Shown here piece by piece: positions 1 through 5,205 of a stretch of DNA of 5,205 nt; positions within the stretch are counted from its first letter, which is position 1; each line of letters opens with the position of its first letter. The position numbers and the translations under genes were made by a program. The notes under the pieces are model-generated. The model saw only the letters and a list, made by a program, of their open reading frames with translations, had not been told where the DNA came from and did no database searches. This DNA is from Boseongicola sp. (GTDB lineage: Bacteria; Pseudomonadota; Alphaproteobacteria; Rhodobacterales; Rhodobacteraceae): assembly GCA_013042895.1 (NCBI GenBank), contig JABDPD010000477.1:1-5205 (forward strand). The letters are read 5' to 3'.

Positions 1-1
1 G

Positions 2-2617
2 TATGAAGACGGCCTCATCTATCGGGGCAAGCGCCTCGTCAACTGGGACCCGCACTTTGAAACCGCGATCTCCGACTTGGAGGTCGAAAACATCGAAGTT
101 CACGGCCACATGTGGCACTTCAAATACCCGCTCGCGGACGGAGCCACCTACGAATACGTCGAGAAAGACGAAGACGGCAACGTCACCCTGCGCGAGACCC
201 GCGACTACATCTCCATCGCCACCACGCGCCCCGAAACCATGCTCGGCGACGGCGCGGTCGCGGTCCACCCTTCGGATGAGCGCTACGCCTCAATCGTCGG
301 AAAACTATGCGAAATCCCCGTTGGACCCAAAGAGTACCGCCGCCTGATCCCGATCATCACGGACGACTACCCCGACCCCGACTTCGGCTCGGGCGCGGTC
401 AAAATCACCGGCGCGCATGACTTCAACGACTACCAGGTCGCCAAGCGCGGTGGCATCCCGATGTATCGCCTCATGGACACCAAAGGGGCGATGCGCGACG
501 ACGGTGCGCCCTATGCCGAGATGGCCGCCGTCGCGATGGCCGTCGCCAAGGGCGAGCGCACGCTGTCCGAAGCCGAAGCCGACACCATCAACCTCATCCC
601 CGACGACCTCCGTGGCCTCGACCGCTTTGAGGCCCGCGAAAAGGTCATCCAGCAGATCACCGAAGAAGGCCTCGCGGTCACATATCTCCACAAAGAGATC
701 GACCCCGAGACAAACGCCGAAGACCTCAGCCGCCGTCCCTTCGTCGAGAACAAAAAGATCATGCAGCCTTTCGGCGACCGCTCCAAAGTCGTGATCGAGC
801 CCATGCTCACCGACCAGTGGTTCGTCGATACCGCGAAAATCGTCGATCCCGCCTTGGGAGCCGTCCGCAACGGCACCACCGAGATCCTCCCCGAGCAGCA
901 CAAAAAGGTATACTTCAACTGGCTGGAAAACATCGAACCATGGTGCATCTCGCGCCAGCTTTGGTGGGGTCATCAGATCCCGGTTTGGTATGGCTTCGAT
1001 CTCAGCGGAGCAGGCTTCAAAGACGACGAGGGCGACGGCACACTTGATGAAGTTGAACTGAGACGCCTCCTCTCCGATCAGGCCCTCCTGAAAGGCGACG
1101 AGCATCACCACGCCGCAGCCAGCTTGGAAGACGTGACCCTCCGCTTTGACGACGTTCTCGCAACGCTCCCAACTCCGCTGAACCACGCCCGCGTCGTCGA
1201 AGTGGCCGACCGTCACACGGCCGTTGAAATAATTGCGGCCAGCCTTGCGGACTACACAGTCAGCCAAGACCCGACCCACCTCGTCTACCCCGTCTGGCGC
1301 GACCCCGACGTCCTCGACACATGGTTCTCCTCCGGCCTCTGGCCCATCGGCACCTTGGGCTGGCCCGAGCAAACCGAGGCGCTCGAAAAATACTTCCCCA
1401 CCTCCGTGCTCGTTACCGGTTTCGATATCATCTTCTTCTGGGTCGCCCGGATGATGATGATGCAATACGCCGTTGTCGGCGATCGCCCCTTCGATACCGT
1501 CTACGTCCACGCTCTGGTGCGCGACGAGAAGGGCAAGAAGATGTCCAAATCCTTGGGCAACGTCCTCGACCCGCTGGACATCATCGACGAGTTCGGCGCA
1601 GACGCCATGCGATTCACCCTGACCTCCATGGCCGCCATGGGTCGCGACTTGAAACTGTCCACGCAACGTATCCAGGGCTACCGGAATTTCACCACCAAAC
1701 TTTGGAACGCCAGCCGTTTCGCAGAGATGAACGCAGCGCTCGGTGGCACCGACGTAATACCGACGTTAAACCGACGTGATAACGACGCCGCTCATCCGGT
1801 GAACAAATGGATCGTTGGCGAAGTCGCAAAAACCCGCCTTGCAGTTGACGAAGCGCTCGAGAAATTCCGATTTAATGACGCAGCATCAACGCTTTACGCC
1901 TTCACCTACACGTATTGCGACTGGTATCTCGAGTTCTCAAAACCGCTCTTTGACACCGATTTCGCCGATGAGACGCGCCAAACCATGGCTTGGGCTCTGG
2001 ACCAACTCTTGATCCTGATGCACCCCGTGATGCCTTTCGTAACAGAAGAAATCTGGGGCCTCGCCGAAGGACGCGAGGGCCTGCTCGTCACGACCGACTG
2101 GCCGACCTATGGCGCTGAACTCATTGACGAAAGTGCCACAGCCGAGCTGAACTGGGTCCGGGATCTCATCGAAAAAGTCCGCCGCATCCGCGGTGAAATG
2201 AACGTCCCAAAATCCTTGAAGGCCCCCCTACTGCAACTCTCCTGCGACGAAGCAGGCCAAGCCGCATGGGCAAGAAACGAAATTATCATCCTGCGCGACC
2301 GCGAAGCCGGCATCGAAGGCCTCACAGTCGTCGATGAAGCCCCAAAAGGCGCAGCAACGATCGCAGTAGAAGGCGCAACTTTCGCTCTGCCTTTGGAAGG
2401 CCTTATCGACGTGGCAGCCGAAAAAGCCCGCCTTGAGAAGACTTTAGGCAAACTCAACAAGGAACTCGGAGGCCTGCGCGGCCGCCTCAAGAACCCCAAG
2501 TTCCTTGAAAGCGCGCCTGACGAAGTCATCGCCGAGACAAAGGAAAACCTCGCCGCGCGCGAGGAAGAAGAAACACGGCTGAACACGGCCCTAAACCTTC
2601 TTAAGGACGTCGGCTAA
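2..2617 (+). CDS. valS: Valyl-tRNA synthetase, 5'-truncated by window edge
   Basis: Class I aminoacyl-tRNA synthetase that charges tRNA-Val with valine in the cytoplasm and edits mischarged threonine. The frame is open from base 2 to the TAA at 2615-2617, giving 871 visible residues. By comparison with E. coli ValS, roughly 165 N-terminal residues, including the HIGH motif, lie outside. Visible residues: 10-20 [11 protein letters not shown]; the CP1 editing domain with TTRPET at 74-79 and GAHDFNDY from 137 (E. coli has PAHDFNDY, so Gly replaces Pro); [18 protein letters not shown] from 314; DTWFSS from 439; catalytic KMSKS at 513-517; then the helical anticodon-binding domain and a Lys/Glu-rich C-terminal coiled coil at about 800-868, the ValS tRNA-binding arm. 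The linker between WYG and DTWFSS is about 110 residues against about 40 in E. coli. The ATG in frame at 77 is internal, because conserved ValS sequence precedes it. Confidence 0.97.
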   Translation, partial: YEDGLIYRGKRLVNWDPHFETAISDLEVENIEVHGHMWHFKYPLADGATYEYVEKDEDGNVTLRETRDYISIATTRPETMLGDGAVAVHPSDERYASIVGKLCEIPVGPKEYRRLIPIITDDYPDPDFGSGAVKITGAHDFNDYQVAKRGGIPMYRLMDTKGAMRDDGAPYAEMAAVAMAVAKGERTLSEAEADTINLIPDDLRGLDRFEAREKVIQQITEEGLAVTYLHKEIDPETNAEDLSRRPFVENKKIMQPFGDRSKVVIEPMLTDQWFVDTAKIVDPALGAVRNGTTEILPEQHKKVYFNWLENIEPWCISRQLWWGHQIPVWYGFDLSGAGFKDDEGDGTLDEVELRRLLSDQALLKGDEHHHAAASLEDVTLRFDDVLATLPTPLNHARVVEVADRHTAVEIIAASLADYTVSQDPTHLVYPVWRDPDVLDTWFSSGLWPIGTLGWPEQTEALEKYFPTSVLVTGFDIIFFWVARMMMMQYAVVGDRPFDTVYVHALVRDEKGKKMSKSLGNVLDPLDIIDEFGADAMRFTLTSMAAMGRDLKLSTQRIQGYRNFTTKLWNASRFAEMNAALGGTDVIPTLNRRDNDAAHPVNKWIVGEVAKTRLAVDEALEKFRFNDAASTLYAFTYTYCDWYLEFSKPLFDTDFADETRQTMAWALDQLLILMHPVMPFVTEEIWGLAEGREGLLVTTDWPTYGAELIDESATAELNWVRDLIEKVRRIRGEMNVPKSLKAPLLQLSCDEAGQAAWARNEIIILRDREAGIEGLTVVDEAPKGAATIAVEGATFALPLEGLIDVAAEKARLEKTLGKLNKELGGLRGRLKNPKFLESAPDEVIAETKENLAAREEEETRLNTALNLLKDVG
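1748..1787. repeat. 11-bp tandem repeat inside valS
   Basis: Three full copies and a partial fourth of an 11-base unit of the form ACCGACGTNAN begin at 1748, 1759, 1770 and 1781 (the last starts AACGACG). Because 11 is not a multiple of three, the copies are read in different frames and give the non-repetitive peptide [13 protein letters not shown]. The stretch uses ATA and TTA codons, which are scarce in the rest of the gene. It falls in a loop of the anticodon-binding domain, after [12 protein letters not shown] and before PVNKWIVGE, where ValS proteins vary in length. A small slippage expansion in a tolerant loop is my inference. Confidence 0.6.
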
Positions 2618-2644
2618 CCTCTTCTTCTGTTTGTAAATATCCTG

Positions 2645-2669
2645 GGGTGTGGGGGCAAAACCCACACCC
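2645..2669. terminator. Perfect 9-bp hairpin between convergent genes, possible bidirectional terminator
   Basis: GGGTGTGGG at 2645-2653 pairs perfectly with CCCACACCC at 2661-2669 around the 7-base loop GGCAAAA. It lies 27 bases after the valS stop and 58 bases beyond the stop of the opposing Tat-signal gene, so it could end transcripts from both sides. No T-run follows on either strand, so it is not a canonical intrinsic terminator. It could instead stabilise 3' ends, assist Rho-dependent termination, or be one copy of a dispersed palindrome. Confidence 0.5.
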
Positions 2670-2727
2670 GGTACCGATGGGATAAACTCAAAAACCTGCC
2701 GTTAACTATTTCATGTTAATAACAATG

Positions 2728-2880
2728 CTACCGCACGACTCGATCAATCGCCCTCATCATCCCAAGCGATTTGTCATACACCAGCGTCAAAATTCGCCGC
2801 CCGCCGGTTTTTGAGACCGCCGGTACCAATCGAGCACCGGCCGCCGCCGCGGTTCCGGCCAAAAACATACGTCTGTTCAT
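2728..2880 (-). CDS. 50-aa twin-arginine signal micro-protein, function unknown
   Basis: Small gene of 50 codons plus TAG (complement of 2728-2730). The ATG (complement of 2878-2880) is chosen because a GGAGGGG Shine-Dalgarno sits six bases upstream; the same frame is open further 5' to 3189, but that part overlaps the HisC-like gene on the other strand and looks like a shadow. The protein starts MNRRMFLAG, a Tat-type RRxFL motif at residues 3-7, followed by an Ala/Gly-rich stretch to about 16 and a possible AVS cleavage site at 21-23. That would leave a mature peptide of only about 27 residues, ILTLVYDKSLGMMRAIDRVV plus flanks, basic and with no cysteine. The hydrophobic core is short and interrupted by Arg17, so export is likely but not certain. 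I recall similar tiny 'Tat signal' proteins in Rhodobacterales but know no function. A Fur-like box lies just upstream, hinting at metal control. Confidence 0.72.
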   Translation of the reverse strand: MNRRMFLAGTAAAAGARLVPAVSKTGGRRILTLVYDKSLGMMRAIDRVVR

Positions 2881-2886
2881 ATTTCG

Positions 2887-2893
2887 CCCCTCC
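2887..2893 (-). promoter_or_regulatory. Shine-Dalgarno of the Tat-signal micro-protein gene
   Basis: On the minus strand the sequence is GGAGGGG, six bases before the ATG at 2880. It is the clearest ribosome binding site in the window. It decides the start of the 50-codon gene and is the main argument that so short a frame is translated. Confidence 0.75.
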
Positions 2894-2896
2894 AGT

Positions 2897-2911
2897 TGCG
2901 AATGATTCTCA
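2897..2911. promoter_or_regulatory. Fur-like palindromic box between divergent genes
   Basis: TGCGAATGATTCTCA matches 11 of the 14 defined positions of the 7-1-7 Fur consensus TGATAATNATTATCA, and its reverse complement also scores 11 of 14. The core ATGA-TTC-TCAT (2902-2912) is an inverted repeat. On the minus strand a weak promoter can be drawn, TTGAAT (2932-2937), 16 bases, then TACATG (2910-2915), so the box would overlap the -10 of the Tat-signal gene and sit just upstream of its ribosome binding site. It is also about 70 bases upstream of the HisC-like gene. In Rhodobacterales the Fur homologue often acts as the manganese regulator Mur, and iron control uses other proteins, so the regulator is uncertain. 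Confidence 0.35.
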
Positions 2912-2979
2912 TGTAAGTGCGAAACACCGAAATTCAATCCCTTGCGCCTAACCAGTCTTTCTGTGTTCATCATCACATC

Positions 2980-4089
2980 ATGACAAAACCACCCCTGACC
3001 CCGCTCGCAGAAAGCCTCCCCGCAACAGTCCCTTTCGTTGGCCCCGAAGCCACTGAACGGAAAATGGGCAAGGCATTCAGCGCGCGCCTCGGCGCGAACG
3101 AGAATCTCTTCGGTCCTTCCCCTAAGGCATTGAAAGCCATGGATGAAGCCAACACAGAGATTTGGAAGTACCCCGATCCTGAGAGCCACGATCTACGCCG
3201 CGCCATCGCGCGTCACCTGTCGGTTGCTGCCGATGAGGTGGTGGTCGGCGAAGGAATTGACACGCTTCTCGGCTACCTCGTCCGCCTGTATGTCGAGCCC
3301 GGAACCTCTGTCGTCACTTCTGATGGGGCCTATCCGACCTTCAACTACCACGTCACCGGATATGGCGGCACGCTCACCAAAGTGCCCTACAAAGACGACA
3401 TGGAAGACCCCGAGGCGCTCCTCAAGGCTGCCTCCGACACAAATGCCCGCCTCATCTATCTCTCTAACCCCGACAACCCCATGGGCACGCACCACGACTA
3501 CGGTGTGATCGACGACATGATCGCCGATCTGAACCCCGAATGTCTCTTGATCCTCGACGAAGCCTACGTCGAGTTTATCGAAGACGACACAGTCCCCGAG
3601 ATCGACACCACCAACCCAAACGTCATCCGGATGCGCACCTTTTCAAAGGCTTACGGCATGGCGGGCGCGCGCGTGGGATACGCTTTCGGCCACCGCGACA
3701 TCGTTCAGGCCTTCGAGAAGGTCCGTAATCACTTTGGTATGAATCGCACTGCTCAAGTCGGAGCCCTCGCCGCCCTACAAGATCAGAAGTATCTCGCAAA
3801 GACCGTCAAGAACGTTGCCGAAGCCCGAGAAACGATCGCAGAAATAGCGGAAGAAAATGGTTTGATCGCCATTGCATCCAGCACCAATTTCGTGACCCTG
3901 GACTGCGGTGCAGACGCCGACTTTGCCAATGCCGTTTTGGAAGAACTGGTCATGCGCGGCGTCTTCGTGCGCAAACCCTTCGCCGCCCCCGGCGATCGTT
4001 GCATCCGCATCACCTGCGGCCCAGAAGGCGAACTTGAGCTTTTCCGAAATGTCCTGCCTGACGCCCTTGAAGCGGCGAGATCTCGCTAA
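2980..4089 (+). CDS. HisC-like PLP-dependent aminotransferase (fold type I, class I/II)
   Basis: Cytoplasmic pyridoxal-phosphate enzyme of 369 residues, complete, of the histidinol-phosphate aminotransferase group. Visible marks: LGANENLFGPSP near the N-terminus (the substrate-contacting motif of HisC), NPDNP at 163-167 with the PLP-ring Asn166, ILDEAYVEF with Asp193 and Tyr196, TFSKAYGMAGAR with the Schiff-base Lys223 and phosphate-binding Arg231, and CIRITCG with the carboxylate-binding Arg343. Length is normal for HisC. The ATG at 2980 is chosen because MTKPPLTPLAESLPATVPFVGPE resembles the N-terminus I recall for relatives; a GTG in the same frame at 2917 would add 21 residues of unlike sequence. 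Neither start has a clear Shine-Dalgarno. No his gene is adjacent, so it may be a second, paralogous transaminase with another amino-acid substrate (aromatic amino acids are possible). Automatic annotation would probably call it histidinol-phosphate aminotransferase. Confidence 0.92.
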   Translation: MTKPPLTPLAESLPATVPFVGPEATERKMGKAFSARLGANENLFGPSPKALKAMDEANTEIWKYPDPESHDLRRAIARHLSVAADEVVVGEGIDTLLGYLVRLYVEPGTSVVTSDGAYPTFNYHVTGYGGTLTKVPYKDDMEDPEALLKAASDTNARLIYLSNPDNPMGTHHDYGVIDDMIADLNPECLLILDEAYVEFIEDDTVPEIDTTNPNVIRMRTFSKAYGMAGARVGYAFGHRDIVQAFEKVRNHFGMNRTAQVGALAALQDQKYLAKTVKNVAEARETIAEIAEENGLIAIASSTNFVTLDCGADADFANAVLEELVMRGVFVRKPFAAPGDRCIRITCGPEGELELFRNVLPDALEAARSR

Positions 4090-4124
4090 TCCAAATCCGT
4101 CGCGATATTTTGTTGCGTGCGTTA

Positions 4125-4153
4125 CTGGCTTCTTAAAACTTTGCTGCTATCCT
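4125..4153 (+). promoter_or_regulatory. Putative extended -10 promoter giving a leaderless mRNA
   Basis: TGCTATCCT at 4145-4153 fits an extended -10 (TGN followed by TATCCT, four of six to TATAAT). A weak -35, CTGGCT at 4125-4130, lies 17 bases upstream. Transcription would start seven or eight bases after 4153, at or next to the A of the ATG at 4161. That would explain why the small membrane gene has no ribosome binding site. The -35 match is poor, so this is a prediction only. Confidence 0.35.
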
Positions 4154-4160
4154 TTTTGCT

Positions 4161-4355
4161 ATGAACAACGAACGACAGTCATATCCACAGGCGGTTGAGA
4201 ATTACACGAACGCGTTTCTCGCGTCGTTTGGTGTCATCGTTTTCATGATACTATTCGCAATTTGGGCAATCTGGGGGCTCATCGTTGCGGGCATCCTAAG
4301 CGCCCTCGCAGATCGCCTTATCATGGTCGATTTCCGTCGCAGATCAGACAGTTAG
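4161..4355 (+). CDS. 64-aa small single-span or hairpin membrane protein, function unknown
   Basis: Open frame of 64 codons ending in TAG at 4353-4355. The protein has a polar N-terminus (residues 1-17, MNNERQSYPQAVENYTN), one long hydrophobic run from about 19 to 49 rich in Phe, Ile, Leu, Ala and three Gly, with WAIW at 35-38, and a basic C-terminus containing RRR at 59-61. The run is longer than one simple helix needs, so it may be a long tilted span or a tight hairpin; the positive-inside rule puts the C-terminus in the cytoplasm. No cysteine, no lipobox and no recognisable family. It lies 71 bases after the HisC-like stop and could be co-transcribed, but a putative promoter sits right before it. 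There is no Shine-Dalgarno. The clean hydrophobic pattern and the lack of any better gene on the other strand support it as real. Confidence 0.6.
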   Translation: MNNERQSYPQAVENYTNAFLASFGVIVFMILFAIWAIWGLIVAGILSALADRLIMVDFRRRSDS

Positions 4356-5205
4356 GCCTCATCCGCCACAATTTTAGCCGCCGCCTCAACGCCGCCCGTA
4401 GCGTGTTCAATGCCGACTGCCGTCAGACCTGCCTCAATCGTCGCCAGAGTCCCAAGCAACATGTGCGCATTGACATGCCCCATATGTCCGACCCGAAAGA
4501 AATGGTGCCATTCCGGCGATCCCGCAGGCGCCATTCCAAGACCAATACCAAGCGTCAAACCTGTGCGCTGTTCCACCCAATCACGCAACTCCGTGCTCTT
4601 TGCCGACCCCACGCGCACCGAAGTCACAGCATGGCTACGCGAGACCGCATCTCGCACGTTCAACTCAATCGGTCCAACCTCGCCCCAACGCTCAAACGCA
4701 GCCCAAACCGAGCGCGCCAGAACCGAATGCCGCCGAAGCACGTTGTCGAGACCTTCTTCGGCGATCATATCCAGCGCTGTGCGCAACCCATACAAATGAT
4801 GCGTCGGCGCGGTACCGCAAAAGTACAGATAAAAAACCTCCGGATCGACGCGTGGCCGCCAGTCCCAATAGGGCGTCACACAATTCGCCGTATCGCGTGC
4901 CCGGTCCGCTTTGTCGTTGAAGAAAACGAACCCCATACCCGGCGGGGTCATCAAACCCTTTTGACACCCCGTCACCATGACATCGACTCCCCAGGCGTCC
5001 ATCTGAAAATCGTCACAACCCAGACAAGCGATGCAATCAATCATCAGAAGGGCCGGATGCCCAACCTCGTCCAGCACCCGACGAAGTGCTGTCACATCGT
5101 TTCGAACTGAAGTCGACGTATCGACCTGAACTGTCATCAACGCTTTGATATCATGACCTTTATCCGCCACCAGCCGTTCGGTAAGGCGGTCCAGATCAAT
5201 AGGAG
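4352..5205 (-). CDS. Class V PLP aminotransferase, alanine/serine-glyoxylate type, 5'-truncated by window edge
   Basis: Fold type I PLP enzyme of the alanine-glyoxylate / serine-glyoxylate aminotransferase family (Aminotran_5), transferring an amino group from a small amino acid to glyoxylate or pyruvate. 283 residues are visible; about 110 N-terminal ones lie beyond the right edge. The frame is open through 5203, and the GTG at the complement of 5168-5170 is internal. Counting visible residues: VQVDTSTSVRND near 26-36 (substrate and cofactor region), LLMIDC with PLP-pyridine Asp56, TGCQKGLMTPPG with Schiff-base Lys82 (codon at 4958-4960), YFCGTAPTHHLYGLR around 127-141, and FFRVGHMGH with the carboxylate-binding Arg237. 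Relatives usually read GSQKG where this one has GCQKG. The exact substrate cannot be told; related enzymes include serine-glyoxylate, aspartate-glyoxylate (BhcA) and pyridamine-pyruvate transaminases, and the sequence is clearly not BhcA-like in its second half. Its TAA overlaps the stop of the convergent small membrane gene. Confidence 0.93.
   Translation of the reverse strand, partial: PIDLDRLTERLVADKGHDIKALMTVQVDTSTSVRNDVTALRRVLDEVGHPALLMIDCIACLGCDDFQMDAWGVDVMVTGCQKGLMTPPGMGFVFFNDKADRARDTANCVTPYWDWRPRVDPEVFYLYFCGTAPTHHLYGLRTALDMIAEEGLDNVLRRHSVLARSVWAAFERWGEVGPIELNVRDAVSRSHAVTSVRVGSAKSTELRDWVEQRTGLTLGIGLGMAPAGSPEWHHFFRVGHMGHVNAHMLLGTLATIEAGLTAVGIEHATGGVEAAAKIVADEA

Noticed and set aside
3..347. 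A 114-codon open frame at the left edge
   Set aside because: It is frame-shifted against valS and gives a Ser/Thr/Arg/Pro-rich peptide with no domain.
305..1666. A 453-codon open frame on the minus strand across valS
   Set aside because: It lies wholly opposite a clearly conserved ValS frame. High GC with C-ending codons in valS removes stops from the antisense frame, and its protein has no recognisable domain.
2701..2722. TTAACTAT and TTAAT words resembling CtrA sites
   Set aside because: The two TTAA words are ten bases apart rather than the seven of a CtrA site, and they lie between two convergent stop codons where no promoter is expected.
2881..3189. Upstream extension of the Tat-signal frame, giving 153 residues in total
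   Set aside because: The added part is opposite the HisC-like gene and its promoter, whereas the internal ATG at 2880 has an ideal ribosome binding site and a Tat motif right at its N-terminus.
4090..4124. Possible terminator after the HisC-like gene
   Set aside because: Only a short imperfect CGC/GCG pairing is visible, with no stable stem and no proper T-run after it.
4262..5110. A 282-codon open frame on the plus strand
   Set aside because: It is antisense to the well-supported class V aminotransferase and overlaps the small membrane gene. The translation is Arg/Pro/His-rich without a domain, typical of a shadow frame.
1..5205. Search for a CRISPR array, insertion sequence, tRNA, toxin-antitoxin pair or phage genes
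   Set aside because: No repeat-spacer pattern, terminal inverted repeats, transposase motif, cloverleaf or phage-like protein was seen. Nearly all of the window is taken up by ordinary genes.

Overview
The window looks like core chromosome of an alphaproteobacterium, most likely a Rhodobacterales (Roseobacter-group) member. The composition is moderately GC-rich with C/G-ending codons. The valyl-tRNA synthetase has an enlarged linker, and the two aminotransferases have wording I remember from that group. The lineage call rests on memory of protein sequences, not on a database search.

Layout from left to right: (1) 2-2617 (+) is the C-terminal five-sixths or so of valyl-tRNA synthetase (valS), cut by the left edge so that the HIGH motif is missing. 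(2) 2618-2727 is a short convergent spacer with a perfect 9-bp hairpin. (3) 2728-2880 (-) is a 50-codon gene for a tiny protein with a twin-arginine signal and a strong ribosome binding site. (4) 2881-2979 is a divergent intergenic stretch carrying a Fur-like palindrome. (5) 2980-4089 (+) is a complete HisC-like PLP-dependent aminotransferase of 369 residues. (6) 4161-4355 (+) is a 64-codon gene for a small membrane protein whose start is placed as if the mRNA were leaderless. (7) 4352-5205 (-) is the C-terminal part of a class V (alanine/serine-glyoxylate type) aminotransferase, cut by the right edge, whose stop codon overlaps the stop of the small membrane gene.

The genes do not form one operon. 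They alternate in direction: valS converges on the Tat-signal gene, that gene diverges from the HisC-like gene, and the small membrane gene converges on the class V aminotransferase. The two aminotransferases have no visible shared pathway, although both may act on amino acids or keto acids.

I found no mobile element, CRISPR array, tRNA, rRNA or clear defence system. The points most worth a second look are the two micro-proteins (especially the Tat-signal one with its possible iron-responsive operator), the possible leaderless promoter, the four-base stop overlap, and an 11-bp tandem repeat hidden inside valS.
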